A stretch of 64,000 bases of DNA from Yokenella regensburgei ATCC 49455 (GCF_000735455.1 NZ_JMPS01000068.1:22417-86416), one strand, 5' to 3'. Counted from the first letter of the stretch, positions 40,824 through 50,291 are shown. The notes: generated by a model not told the origin, from the letters alone. Translations and numbers: made by a program.

Positions 40824-40853
40824 ACCACCGGCTACAGCAAACTGTGGCCGGTG
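40824..40853. terminator. hairpin between sdiA and yecF
   Basis: CCACCGGC-TACAG-caaa-CTGTG-GCCGGTGG, a near-perfect 13-bp stem between convergent stop codons. No T-run is visible. Confidence 0.6.
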
Positions 40854-40861
40854 GACGGGAA

Positions 40862-41086
40862 TTACTGACGGTAAGCCTGTTTAATCTGCTTAACAGTGCT
40901 GGAGAATACGGCAGCCTGAGCGTCGTCTTCCATCTGTGCGATTTGCTTTTCCATTTTAATAATCACACGGCCCGCGTCGGCCTGACCCATCGCCTGCAGC
41001 ATCAGCGTCAGCATGGCTTTCATGCAGGAGATTTCTTGTGACAATTGTTGATTATTTTCTGCAGTGGAAAAATCAGGTGTGCTCAT
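40862..41086 (-). CDS. yecF: small protein YecF (DUF2594)
   Basis: A 74-residue helical protein with the same length as E. coli YecF. The segment around residues 28-57, [20 protein letters not shown] and beyond, is conserved. The function is unknown. It is convergent with sdiA and faces a 459-base gap before uvrY; I see no further gene in that AT-rich gap, only the presumed promoters of yecF and uvrY. Confidence 0.92.
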   Translation of the reverse strand: MSTPDFSTAENNQQLSQEISCMKAMLTLMLQAMGQADAGRVIIKMEKQIAQMEDDAQAAVFSSTVKQIKQAYRQ

Positions 41087-41545
41087 TTATTTCCTCGTTA
41101 CGTTCCGGCGCCAGTGCGCGATACAAAATGTGAAGGCGGCGGAGTATACCACATGGTGGGGGAAAAACAGGAGTGCTTGTTTTTATGCATGATAAGTGAA
41201 TAGAATCACGGTTTTGTGGAATAGCATCATGTATCAATAAATTGCTGGGCTAATTGTTTAAAAGTGGTTTTTGTCTCGTTAATTATTGTTACATATTAGA
41301 TGCACTAATTAGCTTCTCAGCAATACGCCACTTTATGGGAACATATCAAAGATTATTGCTGAAAAATTGTCATAGCAACTCCCATCTTTAAGGGGGGCTT
41401 TCCAGTTGATGTACAGCTTAATTTCCAGAAAAAATAGCAAAATCCGAACTGGAACATTTTTTACGTTTCAATGTTCACATAAAACCCGTTAATATGGACA
41501 GGATAAACAATCAGTAGCGTTATCCCTATTCTGGAGATTATTCCT

Positions 41546-42202
41546 TTGATCAACGTTCTTCTTGTTGATGACCACGAACTGGTGCGCGCAGGGATACGAC
41601 GCATTCTGGAAGATATTAAGGGTATTAAAGTTGTTGGCGAGGCTTGTTGCGGTGAGGATGCCGTAAAATGGTGCCGGGCAAATTCCGTCGATGTTGTGTT
41701 GATGGATATGAACATGCCGGGCATCGGCGGGCTTGAGGCCACGCGTAAAATTGCCCGTTCCTCCGTTGATACGAGAGTTATCATGTTAACGGTGCATACT
41801 GAAAACCCACTCCCTGCCAGAGTTATGCAGGCGGGGGCGGCGGGCTACCTGAGTAAAGGTGCTGCGCCGCAGGAAGTCGTCAACGCCATTCGTTCGGTCT
41901 TCGCCGGCCAGCGTTACATCGCATCAGACATCGCCCAGCAAATGGCGTTAAGTCAGATTGAGCCGGAAAAAACGGAATCGCCATTCGCCAGTTTGTCTGA
42001 GCGCGAATTGCAGATTATGCTGATGATCACCAAAGGCCAGAAGGTGAACGAGATCTCAGAGCAACTGAATCTCAGCCCGAAGACGGTGAACAGCTATCGC
42101 TATCGAATGTTTAGCAAATTAAACATTCATGGTGATGTTGAGCTGACACACCTGGCTATTCGTCATGGTCTGTGTAATGCGGAGTCGTTAGCAAGTCAGT
42201 GA
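41546..42202 (+). CDS. uvrY: response regulator UvrY (BarA partner)
   Basis: FixJ/NarL-type response regulator phosphorylated by BarA in response to short-chain acids; activates csrB/csrC and so controls carbon flow and motility through CsrA. It has 218 residues as in E. coli. The receiver domain carries Asp-Asp of LLVDDHEL, phospho-acceptor Asp54 in [10 protein letters not shown] and the Lys of YLSKGA. The C-terminal LuxR helix-turn-helix ([15 protein letters not shown]) follows. The TTG start at 41546 is conserved, with GGAG upstream. It overlaps uvrC by four bases (GTGA). Confidence 0.97.
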   Translation: MINVLLVDDHELVRAGIRRILEDIKGIKVVGEACCGEDAVKWCRANSVDVVLMDMNMPGIGGLEATRKIARSSVDTRVIMLTVHTENPLPARVMQAGAAGYLSKGAAPQEVVNAIRSVFAGQRYIASDIAQQMALSQIEPEKTESPFASLSERELQIMLMITKGQKVNEISEQLNLSPKTVNSYRYRMFSKLNIHGDVELTHLAIRHGLCNAESLASQ

Positions 42203-44031
42203 GTGAAGTTTTTGATTCAAAAGCCTTCCTGAAAACGGTGACCAGCCAGCCTGGCGTTTATCGCATGTATGACGCTGGCGGCACCGTTATTTATGTTGGA
42301 AAAGCCAAAGACCTGAAAAAGCGTCTTGCCAGCTATTTCCGCAGCAACCTGGCCTCGCGTAAAACCGAGGCGCTGGTGGCGCTCATCCAGCAGATTGACG
42401 TGACCGTCACGCATACCGAAACGGAAGCGCTGCTGCTTGAGCATAACTACATCAAACTCTATCAGCCGCGCTATAACGTGCTGCTGCGCGATGATAAATC
42501 ATACCCCTTCATCTTTCTGAGCGGCGATACCCACCCGCGACTGGCGTCGCATCGGGGGGCTAAACATGCCAAGGGCGAGTATTTCGGCCCGTTCCCTAAC
42601 GGTTATGCCGTACGTGAGACTCTGGCGCTGTTGCAAAAAATCTTCCCAATCCGCCAGTGTGAGAACAGCGTCTACCGTAACCGTTCGCGTCCCTGTCTTC
42701 AGTATCAGATTGGCCGTTGCCTGGGGCCTTGTGTCGCGGGTCTGGTCAGTGAAGAAGAGTATGCACAGCAGGTGGATTACGTGCGTTTGTTCCTCTCCGG
42801 CAAAGACGATCAGGTACTGACGCAGCTGATTTCCCGGATGGAGAAGGCAAGCCAGGCGCTGGAATTTGAGGAAGCCGCGCGTATTCGCGACCAGATCCAG
42901 GCGGTGCGTCGGGTGACGGAGAAACAATTTGTCTCTAACACCGGCGACGATATGGACGTCATTGGCGTGGCGTTTGATGCCGGAATGGCCTGTGTCCACG
43001 TGCTGTTCATTCGTCAGGGGAAAGTGCTCGGTAGCCGCAGTTACTACCCGAAAGTGCCGGGCGGTACCGAATCGGGTGAAATCGTCGAGACGTTTGTGGG
43101 GCAGTTTTACCTGCAGGGTAGTCAGTCGCGCACGCTACCGAGTGAAATTCTGCTCGATTTCGCCCTTGCGGATAAAACGCTGCTGGCAGATACGCTTTCT
43201 GAATTTGCCGGGCGGCGCATTAACGTGCAGACCAAACCGCGCGGCGACCGCGCGCGCTACCTTAAGCTTGCCCGTACCAACGCGGCGACGGCGCTGGTCA
43301 CCAAACTCTCGCAGCAGTCAACCATCAACCAACGCCTCAAGGCGCTGGCGACGGTGCTTGAACTGCCCGACATTAAACGCATGGAGTGTTTCGACATCAG
43401 CCACACGATGGGCGAGCAGACGATTGCCTCCTGCGTGGTATTTGACACAAATGGCCCTCTACGTGCGGAATATCGCCGCTATAATATCACCGGTATTACC
43501 CCGGGTGATGACTATGCCGCGATGAACCAGGTGCTGCGCCGCCGCTATGGAAAAGCTATCGAGGAAAGCAAAATTCCCGATGTTATTCTTATCGACGGCG
43601 GTAAAGGACAGCTGGGGCAGGCGAAAACCGTGTTCGCCGAGCTTGAGGTAAGCTGGGACAAGCAGCATCCGATCCTGCTTGGTGTCGCTAAAGGTAGTGA
43701 CCGTAAAGCCGGGCTGGAAACGCTCTTTTTCGAACCGGAAGGTGAGGGGTTCAGCCTGCCGCCGGATTCCCCGGCGCTGCATGTGATCCAGCATATCCGC
43801 GATGAATCGCACGATCATGCCATTAGCGGGCATCGAAAAAAACGCGCCAAAGTGAAGAGCACCAGCTCGCTCGAGACTATCGAAGGCGTAGGCCCGAAAC
43901 GGCGGCAGATGTTGCTGAAGTACATGGGCGGATTACAAGGCCTGAAGCAGGCGAGCGTGGAAGAAATTGCCAAAGTGCCGGGTATATCGCACGGTCTGGC
44001 AGAAAAGATCTACTACTCATTGAAACATTAG
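42199..44031 (+). CDS. uvrC: excinuclease ABC subunit C, UvrC
   Basis: Dual-incision nuclease of nucleotide excision repair, acting with UvrB on damaged DNA. It has 610 residues as in E. coli. The N-terminal GIY-YIG domain reads [21 protein letters not shown] (3' incision). A Cys-rich segment, a UVR motif ([16 protein letters not shown]), an RNase H-like 5'-incision domain with [12 protein letters not shown] and two C-terminal helix-hairpin-helix motifs ([18 protein letters not shown]) follow. The GTG start overlaps the uvrY stop. Confidence 0.98.
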   Translation: MSEVFDSKAFLKTVTSQPGVYRMYDAGGTVIYVGKAKDLKKRLASYFRSNLASRKTEALVALIQQIDVTVTHTETEALLLEHNYIKLYQPRYNVLLRDDKSYPFIFLSGDTHPRLASHRGAKHAKGEYFGPFPNGYAVRETLALLQKIFPIRQCENSVYRNRSRPCLQYQIGRCLGPCVAGLVSEEEYAQQVDYVRLFLSGKDDQVLTQLISRMEKASQALEFEEAARIRDQIQAVRRVTEKQFVSNTGDDMDVIGVAFDAGMACVHVLFIRQGKVLGSRSYYPKVPGGTESGEIVETFVGQFYLQGSQSRTLPSEILLDFALADKTLLADTLSEFAGRRINVQTKPRGDRARYLKLARTNAATALVTKLSQQSTINQRLKALATVLELPDIKRMECFDISHTMGEQTIASCVVFDTNGPLRAEYRRYNITGITPGDDYAAMNQVLRRRYGKAIEESKIPDVILIDGGKGQLGQAKTVFAELEVSWDKQHPILLGVAKGSDRKAGLETLFFEPEGEGFSLPPDSPALHVIQHIRDESHDHAISGHRKKRAKVKSTSSLETIEGVGPKRRQMLLKYMGGLQGLKQASVEEIAKVPGISHGLAEKIYYSLKH

Positions 44032-44087
44032 GGGCTCTGTAGCACCATAGGGCTAATATTTACTGACAACAGATAGTTACCGTCGCC

Positions 44088-44636
44088 ATGCAATTTAATA
44101 TCCCTACGTTGCTTACGCTGTTCCGTGTCATTCTGATCCCTTTCTTCGTGCTGGCGTTTTATTTGCCGTTCACCTGGGCCCCGTTCGCCTGTGCGCTGAT
44201 CTTCTTCGTCGCCGCCGTCACCGACTGGTTTGACGGTTTTCTGGCTCGACGCTGGAACCAGAGTACGCGCTTCGGTGCATTTCTCGATCCGGTTGCCGAT
44301 AAGGTGATGGTAGCGATTGCGATGGTGCTGGTGGCCGAACACTATCACACCTGGTGGGTGACGCTGCCGGCTGCGACCATGATTGCCCGCGAGATCATCA
44401 TCTCGGCGTTACGTGAGTGGATGGCAGAGCTCGGTAAACGCAGCAGCGTGGCGGTCTCGTGGATCGGTAAAGTGAAAACCACGGCGCAGATGGCGGCGCT
44501 GGTATGGATGCTGTGGCGTCCGAATGCCTGGGTTGAGTGGGCCGGGATTGGTCTCTTCATCATCGCTGCAGTGCTGACGCTGTGGTCTATGCTGCAATAC
44601 CTGAACGCTGCACGCGGCGATTTGCTTGATCAGTGA
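44088..44636 (+). CDS. pgsA: phosphatidylglycerophosphate synthase PgsA
   Basis: Inner-membrane enzyme that joins CDP-diacylglycerol and glycerol-3-phosphate to make phosphatidylglycerophosphate, the first step to phosphatidylglycerol and cardiolipin. It has 182 residues as in E. coli. The CDP-alcohol phosphotransferase signature D-x2-DG-x2-AR-x8-G-x3-D-x3-D is complete ([20 protein letters not shown] then LDPVADK). Several hydrophobic helices are present. It lies 56 bases after uvrC and just before the tRNA operon. Confidence 0.98.
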   Translation: MQFNIPTLLTLFRVILIPFFVLAFYLPFTWAPFACALIFFVAAVTDWFDGFLARRWNQSTRFGAFLDPVADKVMVAIAMVLVAEHYHTWWVTLPAATMIAREIIISALREWMAELGKRSSVAVSWIGKVKTTAQMAALVWMLWRPNAWVEWAGIGLFIIAAVLTLWSMLQYLNAARGDLLDQ

Positions 44637-44686
44637 TCGTTTCGCCGCAAATTTCAGCAAACGATCCTGAGTGATGAAAAATATCG

Positions 44687-44714
44687 TTGACTCAGTGCGT
44701 CAGGTAAGTAGAAT
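44687..44714 (+). promoter_or_regulatory. sigma-70 promoter of the glyW-cysT-leuZ tRNA operon
   Basis: TTGACT (44687-44692), 16-base spacer, TAGAAT (44709-44714), then a GC-rich stretch before the first tRNA. This is typical of stable-RNA promoters. Confidence 0.75.
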
Positions 44715-44784
44715 GCAACGCATCGAACGGCGGCACAGCTCGCCAGACGGTAGTAAAATCAAGTGATTAACTTCGCATGATTAT

Positions 44785-44860
<76 letters not shown>

Positions 44861-44900
44861 AATTAAAAGCATCGGCAATTGCGGGTGTTTAAGATTTAAA

Positions 44901-44974
44901 GGCGCGTTAGCAAAGCGGTTATGTAGCGGATTGCAAATCCGTCTAGTCCGGTTCGACTCCGGAACGCGCCTCCA
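44901..44974 (+). tRNA. cysT: tRNA-Cys (GCA)
   Basis: A 74-nt cloverleaf: acceptor GGCGCGT/ACGCGCC, anticodon loop TTGCAAA (anticodon GCA), T-loop GTTCGACTC, discriminator T and encoded CCA. Middle gene of the operon. Confidence 0.98.
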
Positions 44975-44987
44975 ATTTTCATCCCGA

Positions 44988-45074
44988 GCCCGGATGGTGG
45001 AATCGGTAGACACAAGGGATTTAAAATCCCTCGGCGTTCGCGCTGTGTGGGTTCAAGTCCCACTCCGGGTACCA
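44988..45074 (+). tRNA. leuZ: tRNA-Leu (TAA)
   Basis: An 87-nt class II tRNA with a long variable arm (TCGGCGTTCGCGCTG). The anticodon loop is TTTAAAA (anticodon TAA) and the T-loop GTTCAAGTC; the A discriminator and CCA are encoded. Last of the three tRNAs. The fasciclin/sigma insertion lies immediately downstream, but I see no second copy of the tRNA 3' end at its far side. Confidence 0.98.
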
Positions 45075-45116
45075 TTGGGATAAGCAGAATAATCAAAGCA
45101 ATAAGCAGTGTCGTGG

Positions 45117-45139
45117 AACCACCTTCGGGTGGTTTTTTT
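45117..45139 (+). terminator. terminator of the tRNA operon
   Basis: AACCACC-ttcg-GGTGGTT followed by a T-run, 42 bases past leuZ. Confidence 0.92.
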
Positions 45140-45297
45140 GTGCCTGTAATAAGCCTCTCCGCCTTCGGCGATTGCGTAATGAGCAATCCGCAGCAAAAAA
45201 TTTCCTATCAAGTGCATCCAGTTTGCTTTGTCATTCGTATATGTCAGCAAGGGAGCCTCCCGAGTACATTTAACTTCCATCCGTTGAGGGCTACATA

Positions 45298-45855
45298 ATG
45301 AATAAGCTGCTCGGTTCCGCATTGATTCTCGGTCTGGTCTGCAGTTCTGCCGCATTTTCTGCAGGTATGGGACAAACGAAGATGGTCGGTGGGGCAGAAA
45401 TGTACCCGTCGAAAAACATCATCGAAAACGCTACGCAATCGAAAGATCATACGACGCTGGTGGCGGCAGTTAAAGCCGCCGGACTGGTAGGGACTCTTGA
45501 GGGTAAAGGACCTTTCACCGTATTTGCACCCACCAATGAGGCTTTTAACAAACTTCCGGCTGGAACGGTAGATTCACTGCTGAAACCAGAGAATAAAGGC
45601 AAGCTAACCAGCGTCCTGACTTACCATGTCGTGGCGGGAAAACTGGACATGAAAGCGCTGATGAGCAAAGTTCAGGCCGGAGGGGGCAAAGCTGAACTGA
45701 TGACGGTCAACGGCGAGCCTCTGTGGGTGATAAAAAATGGCGCGCATAGCCTGCAACTTAAAGACAAACAAGGGAACATCGCCAATGTCTCTATCTGGGA
45801 TGTACATCAGAGTAATGGGGTTATTGACGTTATTGATACCGTACTGATGCCGTAA
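45298..45855 (+). CDS. secreted fasciclin (FAS1) domain protein
   Basis: A 185-residue exported protein. A signal peptide (about residues 1-22, MNKLLGSALILGLVCSSAAF then SA) precedes a single FAS1 domain at roughly 38-185. The hallmark H1 and H2 regions are seen as GPFTVFAPTNEAFNKLPAG and LTSVLTYHVVAG, and the end reads NGVIDVIDTVLMP. FAS1 proteins mediate adhesion or bind small molecules outside the cytoplasm; the exact role here is unknown. GAGGGCTACATA precedes the ATG. It is followed by an ECF sigma factor and its anti-sigma factor, which probably control it. E. coli K-12 has no counterpart at this site. Confidence 0.9.
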   Translation: MNKLLGSALILGLVCSSAAFSAGMGQTKMVGGAEMYPSKNIIENATQSKDHTTLVAAVKAAGLVGTLEGKGPFTVFAPTNEAFNKLPAGTVDSLLKPENKGKLTSVLTYHVVAGKLDMKALMSKVQAGGGKAELMTVNGEPLWVIKNGAHSLQLKDKQGNIANVSIWDVHQSNGVIDVIDTVLMP

Positions 45856-45867
45856 TTGTCTCCTATA

Positions 45868-45898
45868 CTGGTGCAGTAACAATAAGTTACTGCACCAG
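45868..45898 (+). promoter_or_regulatory. perfect 13-bp hairpin between the FAS1 and sigma genes
   Basis: CTGGTGCAGTAAC-aataa-GTTACTGCACCAG, flawless pairing, just before the sigma-factor ribosome site. No T-run follows. It could lower read-through from the FAS1 gene to the sigma gene, stabilise the FAS1 message, or be a protein-binding palindrome. Confidence 0.75.
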
Positions 45899-45910
45899 GT
45901 CGGGAGTAAT

Positions 45911-46456
45911 ATGGACTACCGCCACGTGAATGATAATTCCTTAATGAAAAACATTGCCAGCGGCGATCGGCGAGCGTTTAAAAATCTGTATGAACGCTAT
46001 TGTCCGCTGATGCTTGCAATTGCAGTGCGCATCGTTAAACGACGCGAAGTGGCAGAAGATATTATGCAGGATGTATTTGTTCAGGTGTGGTTAACCGCGA
46101 ATGCATTCGATAACAACCTGAGCTCACCTAAAACCTGGTTGAGTCATTTAACACGTAATAAAGCCATTGACTGGCTGCGCGCGCGCGACAATCAGTGGCA
46201 GTCGGAGGAAGAAATCACGGCACAGCAGTCGGAACTGACGGGCGCGGCAGATAGCGCAATTCAGGATGATGAAAGCCGTCGTTTGCTTCATTGTATGAAG
46301 CATCTTCCCAATAACCAACAGCAAAGTATTGCGCTTGCCTGGTATCAGGGATTGTCGCACACCGATATTGCCCAGTATTTAAATCAGCCGACGGGAACAA
46401 TAAAAAGCTGGATTCGTCGTGGTCTCGAGCATCTTAAGGAGTGCATAGGAATATGA
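45911..46456 (+). CDS. ECF-type RNA polymerase sigma factor (SigK/RpoE-like)
   Basis: A 181-residue sigma-70 family factor of the extracytoplasmic-function group, with only regions 2 and 4. Region 2: AFKNLYERYCPLMLAIAVRI, then VAEDIMQDVFVQVW and WLSHLTRNKAIDWLR (promoter melting). Region 4: LPNNQQQSIALAWYQGLSHT then DIAQYLNQPTGTIKSWIRRG. CGGGAGT precedes the ATG. It overlaps the anti-sigma gene by four bases (ATGA), typical of such pairs. The layout with a FAS1 gene resembles mycobacterial SigK. The trigger is unknown. Confidence 0.92.
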   Translation: MDYRHVNDNSLMKNIASGDRRAFKNLYERYCPLMLAIAVRIVKRREVAEDIMQDVFVQVWLTANAFDNNLSSPKTWLSHLTRNKAIDWLRARDNQWQSEEEITAQQSELTGAADSAIQDDESRRLLHCMKHLPNNQQQSIALAWYQGLSHTDIAQYLNQPTGTIKSWIRRGLEHLKECIGI

Positions 46457-47106
46457 GCCTTGAAACCAAAGACGACCTTCAGGCTGCAGAATATATCCTG
46501 GGGCTGTTATCGGCTGAAGAACGGCTGGCGTTCGAAAATGAAATGGCCACTCGGCCTGAGCTGAAGGCTGCGATGTGGCGCTGGCAAGAAGTATTGTGCG
46601 GATTAGACCGCATAACTGAACCCGTCAAACCCTCTGACCAGCTTTGGCGCCGAATAGACGCCACGCTTAACAAGACTGCCAGTCATCGTAAACCACCACG
46701 TTTATTAAGCTGGGCCGGTTGGGCGGTTGCCGCTGCTCTGGCAGGGGTTATCATTTTCAAACCCGCCACTCAACCAGTCAGCCATCCTATCGCTGTGTTG
46801 AATCCGAGTGCGGGGACAAGTCAGTTTGTTGTTAGTTACTCTCCGACGAACCATACGATCACCGTTACGGGTCTGAATGTGACAACGGGTAACGATCACA
46901 GCCTTCAGCTCTGGTTAATACAAGGTAACGCTGCACCCAAATCGTTGGGACTTCTTGATAAGCGTTCAAATATTTTGAGCATACAAGCCAGTCAGATCAA
47001 TTCGCAGGCGTTGCTGGCGGTGAGTCTGGAGCCTAAAGGTGGCTCCCCCGGGGTATTGCCTACCGGGCCTATTTTGTATAAAGGCATCATCTCAACGGGA
47101 AGCTAA
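46453..47106 (+). CDS. membrane anti-sigma factor (RskA-like)
   Basis: A 217-residue inner-membrane regulator from ATG 46453 (overlapping the sigma-factor stop). The cytoplasmic N-terminal domain (residues 1-75, AAEYILGLLSAEERLAFENE) matches the zinc-free anti-sigma domain of RskA-type proteins. One transmembrane helix lies near 84-102 (LLSWAGWAVAAALAGVIIF). The periplasmic C-terminal domain resembles RskA (VTGLNVTTGNDHSLQLWLIQ, then LLAVSLEPKGGSP). It should hold the sigma factor at the membrane until proteolysis releases it. A GTG at 46441 is in frame but less likely. Confidence 0.88.
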   Translation: MSLETKDDLQAAEYILGLLSAEERLAFENEMATRPELKAAMWRWQEVLCGLDRITEPVKPSDQLWRRIDATLNKTASHRKPPRLLSWAGWAVAAALAGVIIFKPATQPVSHPIAVLNPSAGTSQFVVSYSPTNHTITVTGLNVTTGNDHSLQLWLIQGNAAPKSLGLLDKRSNILSIQASQINSQALLAVSLEPKGGSPGVLPTGPILYKGIISTGS

Positions 47107-47261
47107 GTCACGGAGCCTTCGCGCTGCCATGGGCTCCCCCTTAGTTTTCTCAGGCGCAATCTTTTCATTTTTCGGTAAAATACACCACGGATTCATGCAG
47201 TCGTGCGAGTCCGCACCTTTGGGTTTAGTGTCAAAATTATAAAGTTGAGAAGGGATCTTCA

Positions 47262-47837
47262 ATGGCAACGTTGCTTGAAAGCTACACCGATTGTTTTAAA
47301 AAATATGCCACTTTCCGCGGTCGCTCTGCTCGTCAGGAGTACGCCGTATTCACGGTGGCGAACTTTGTCCTGTCGTTCGTGCTGGGGCTTATCCCGGTTA
47401 TCGGCGGGCTCTTCGGTCTGGTGATTATCATTCCAGGACTGGCGGTTGCTGTGCGCCGCCTGCACGACCTGAACCGGTCCGGCTGGTTGCTGCTGGCGCC
47501 TTATGCCGTGATGATCGTGGCCTTTATCGGTCTGGTGGCGACCTCCGAATCCGGAAATACCACGGGCTGGTTCGTCCTGCTGTGCATTTCCGGTATTGCG
47601 GTGCTCGTCATGTCGCTGTGGATGCTGTTTGCGAAAGGTACCGCGGGGAGTAACCGCTTCGGTGATGATACTTTGATCCCGGCACCGGTAGCCGCGCCTG
47701 AAATGCAGGCTGCGCCGGCTAACAACGCCGATGATGTGCGTGAGCGCCTGGCGCAGGCGAAAAAAATGTTTGATGAAGGTCTCATCAGCGAAGCCGAATA
47801 CGAAACGATGCGCAGCGGCATCATCAAGGATATGTAA
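47262..47837 (+). CDS. DUF805 membrane protein with C-terminal SHOCT-like tail
   Basis: A 191-residue inner-membrane protein. The N-terminal DUF805 region (YTDCFKKYATFRGRSARQEY, four helices between residues 28 and 125, with AVRRLHDLNRSGWLLL) resembles E. coli YhaH/YhaI. The last 35 residues (DVRERLAQAKKMFDEGLISE and beyond) form the short amphipathic SHOCT motif often found at the ends of membrane or secreted proteins. GAAGGGAT precedes the ATG. The function is unknown. It lies between the sigma/anti-sigma pair and yecA and is absent from this place in E. coli, so it may belong to the same insertion. Confidence 0.85.
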   Translation: MATLLESYTDCFKKYATFRGRSARQEYAVFTVANFVLSFVLGLIPVIGGLFGLVIIIPGLAVAVRRLHDLNRSGWLLLAPYAVMIVAFIGLVATSESGNTTGWFVLLCISGIAVLVMSLWMLFAKGTAGSNRFGDDTLIPAPVAAPEMQAAPANNADDVRERLAQAKKMFDEGLISEAEYETMRSGIIKDM

Positions 47838-47915
47838 CGCGCTTCTGTGCCGGGTGGTTTTCTCCCGGCATTTCCGCTACTGTATGCGCCATTTTTACAT
47901 CACCACGAGCCTGTT

Positions 47916-48581
47916 ATGAAAACCGGACCCCTGAACGAAAGCGAAATTGAGTGGCTGGACGATACGTTGTCCCGCTACGGTAACGAAGAATCCGTCATCG
48001 ACACGGCTGAACTCGACGGCATGCTCACCGCGGTTGTCTCCGCGCCTGTTGAAATTGAGCCGGCGGAGTGGCTGCTGGCGCTCTGGGGCGGGGCTAAGCA
48101 TGTTCCGCGCTGGGCAAACGACCGCGAGCGCGACCACTTCGTCAATCTGACCCTGCAGCACATGGACGATATCGCTGAACGTCTGCATGACTATCCGGAG
48201 CAGTTTGACCCGCTGTTTGGCTCTCGTGAAGAAGAGGGACAGGAGCTGACCATCGTTGATGACTGGTGCTATGGTTACATGCGCGGTGTTGCAATGAGCA
48301 ACTGGTCCGCGTTACCTGAAGCCCTGCAACCTCAGCTGGACGCTATCGCCCTGCACGGAAGTGAAGCGAATGCTGAACGTCTGGATGCGCTCTCGGCGGA
48401 TGAGTTTGTGGCGAGCGTCGACGGTATCAAACCGGCGGCGCTGGCGCTCTTTCAGCACTGGCAGGAAAACCCGCAAATGGCACCGGTGCAACAGCCGATT
48501 GTTAATGCGGCCAAGATTGGTCGTAATGACCCGTGTCCTTGCGGCAGCGGAAAGAAGTACAAAAACTGCTGTCAGAAATAA
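47916..48581 (+). CDS. yecA: SEC-C motif protein YecA
   Basis: A 221-residue cytosolic protein (221 in E. coli) starting [18 protein letters not shown]. The N-terminal UPF0149/YgfB-like helical domain (residues 1-180) is followed by a C-terminal SEC-C zinc-binding motif [17 protein letters not shown]. The SEC-C tail is shared with SecA, and E. coli YecA has been reported to bind SecB/ribosomes. Upstream extension of the frame to 47847 is unsupported. A strong terminator follows. Confidence 0.95.
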   Translation: MKTGPLNESEIEWLDDTLSRYGNEESVIDTAELDGMLTAVVSAPVEIEPAEWLLALWGGAKHVPRWANDRERDHFVNLTLQHMDDIAERLHDYPEQFDPLFGSREEEGQELTIVDDWCYGYMRGVAMSNWSALPEALQPQLDAIALHGSEANAERLDALSADEFVASVDGIKPAALALFQHWQENPQMAPVQQPIVNAAKIGRNDPCPCGSGKKYKNCCQK

Positions 48582-48605
48582 AAAACGGCCCAAGGGCCGT
48601 TTTTT
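48579..48605. terminator. bidirectional terminator between yecA and tyrP
   Basis: AAAAAACGGCCC-aa-GGGCCGTTTTTT, overlapping the yecA stop codon and three bases from the convergent tyrP stop. Confidence 0.93.
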
Positions 48606-48608
48606 GGC

Positions 48609-49820
48609 TTATCCCACCGAAGGGAGCAGCCCGGTGGCAATGCAGAATTGTATGCCGATGACGGCGATACCGCAGGCAAACACCAGCCAGGGGACTACGC
48701 TGCCGCCCGCCACGCGCCAGGCGGCAGTGGGGTGAAGTTTGCGGCTTTTCATTACCAGCAGGGCCGGGATCACCAGGGCCAACACCGCCAGCGCCACACC
48801 GGCATAACCCAGCGCCATCACAAACCCACGCGGATAGAACAGCGCAAATACCAGCGGCGGCAGGAAGGTCACGGCACCGGTCTGAATACGCCCACGAACG
48901 CTGTTCTCGCGCTGGAAGAGGTCAGCCAGGTAGTCGAACAGGCCCAGCGCCACGCCGAGGAAGGAGGTCGCCAGCGCCAGATCGGCGAACAGGTGTACCG
49001 CAAGCTCCACGTGCGGAGAAGCGACGACCTCGCGAATGGCCTGTAACAGGCCGTTCAGCCCACTGCTGTTAGCCAGCAGCGCGGTAAATACCGGGGAATC
49101 GATACTGCCGAGCGTCGCCAGCTGCCAGAAGATATAGGCCACCAGCGGAATAAAGCTACCGATTATAAATACCCGGCGCAGCTTGCGCAGGTCGCCGTTC
49201 AGATAGCTGACGATACTCGGTACGCTACCGTGGAAGCCGAATGAGGTGAAAATGACCGGAATGGCCGACAGCGCCAGTCCTTTTTCCACCGGCAGAGTCA
49301 GCAGGTTAATCTTATGAATATGTGGCATCAGCAGGGCCAGCATCACTACCAGAAAGATGATTTTGGCGCTGAACAGGAAGCGGTTGAAGAAATCGACCAT
49401 TGAGGTGCCAATGCAGATGATACAGCCACCCACGAGGGTGAATAACAGCACGCCCAGGGTTGGGGTCATATTGACGTCAAGCCAGCCGCTGAAGCTTGAG
49501 GCGATAAGCTCACCTGCGCCGCTGATGTAGGCAGCCGTCAGCGCGTACATCAGGAAAAGCATGCTGAACCCGGTCACCCACTGACCGTAGCGCCCGAGGT
49601 AGCGGAACGCGAGTGAACCCAGCCCGGTGTCGGCGGGTACATGCTGATAAACCTCCAGCAACAGCAGGGCGGTGTAGCACATCAATCCCCACAGACCGAA
49701 GAGTAACGCCAGTGTGACACCAAAGCCCACGCCTGCCGAAGCCAGAGGCATCGCCAGCATCCCTGCGCCAATTGTGGTGCCAGCCACGATTAAAATACTA
49801 CCAAGAGTGCGGTTCTTCAC
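48609..49820 (-). CDS. tyrP: tyrosine permease TyrP
   Basis: Proton-coupled tyrosine importer of the aromatic amino acid permease family, 403 residues (the E. coli length) with eleven predicted helices. From GTG 49820 it starts [29 protein letters not shown] lies directly upstream. Two TyrR-type operators lie 60-110 bases upstream, as in E. coli, where TyrR represses with tyrosine and activates with phenylalanine. A longer frame to 49853 would cover the ribosome site. Confidence 0.96.
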   Translation of the reverse strand: MKNRTLGSILIVAGTTIGAGMLAMPLASAGVGFGVTLALLFGLWGLMCYTALLLLEVYQHVPADTGLGSLAFRYLGRYGQWVTGFSMLFLMYALTAAYISGAGELIASSFSGWLDVNMTPTLGVLLFTLVGGCIICIGTSMVDFFNRFLFSAKIIFLVVMLALLMPHIHKINLLTLPVEKGLALSAIPVIFTSFGFHGSVPSIVSYLNGDLRKLRRVFIIGSFIPLVAYIFWQLATLGSIDSPVFTALLANSSGLNGLLQAIREVVASPHVELAVHLFADLALATSFLGVALGLFDYLADLFQRENSVRGRIQTGAVTFLPPLVFALFYPRGFVMALGYAGVALAVLALVIPALLVMKSRKLHPTAAWRVAGGSVVPWLVFACGIAVIGIQFCIATGLLPSVG

Positions 49821-49888
49821 GCTTTCCTCTACTACAGAACGGCAAGACAACAAAATATGCCGCGCAGCGTATGTGAAATCCAGCGTTT

Positions 49889-49929
49889 CGTCAAATCAAG
49901 ATTACAGGTGATGTACAGAAAAATGTACA
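49889..49929 (-). promoter_or_regulatory. pair of TyrR boxes upstream of tyrP
   Basis: A strong box TGTACA-GAAAAA-TGTACA (49912-49929) and a weaker box CGTCAA-ATCAAG-ATTACA (49889-49906) match the TyrR pattern TGTAAA-N6-TTTACA. Their centres are 23 bp apart, a two-turn spacing that suits cooperative hexamer binding. Confidence 0.75.
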
Positions 49930-50011
49930 CTAAAAAGCGCGGAGAAACTGCGCTAACGCAAAACATGCAAAGGAAATGCAGTTTATGGTTTACGTTTTCA
50001 GGAGGGAAGGT

Positions 50012-50251
50012 ATGCCATCAGTTCATGGTCACGAAGTGCTTAATATGATGATTGAATCCGGCGAAGGTTATACGACGGAGAGCCTGACGGCAGCCATCGT
50101 TGCACGGTTTGGTGAGGAAGCGCGTTTTCACACCTGCTCCGCTGAGGGGATGTGTGCGGCCGAGCTGGTCGCGTTTTTGCAGCGTAAGGGGAAGTTTATT
50201 CCACAGGACGTGGGTTTTACGACGGATGAAAGTAAAATTTGCCGCCACTGA
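50012..50251 (+). CDS. yecH: small protein YecH
   Basis: A 79-residue protein, the same length as E. coli YecH, with VHGHEVLNMMIESGEGYTTE at the start and CSAEGMCAAELVAFLQRKGK later. The final KICRH and preserved Cys/His residues suggest metal binding, and the family name in databases is metal-binding protein, but the role is unknown. The ATG at 50012 is chosen for its excellent AGGAGGGAAGG site; the frame is open back to 49976. It is divergent from tyrP. Confidence 0.92.
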   Translation: MPSVHGHEVLNMMIESGEGYTTESLTAAIVARFGEEARFHTCSAEGMCAAELVAFLQRKGKFIPQDVGFTTDESKICRH

Positions 50252-50291
50252 GGCGTAAAAGACGCGGCAGCAAAGCGCTGCCGCCAAGGGA

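Noticed and set aside
47107..47261. Attachment-site repeat of the leuZ 3' end at the far side of the fasciclin/sigma block
   Set aside because: I searched by eye for a copy of the tRNA 3' segment and found none, so tRNA-targeted integration is not supported.
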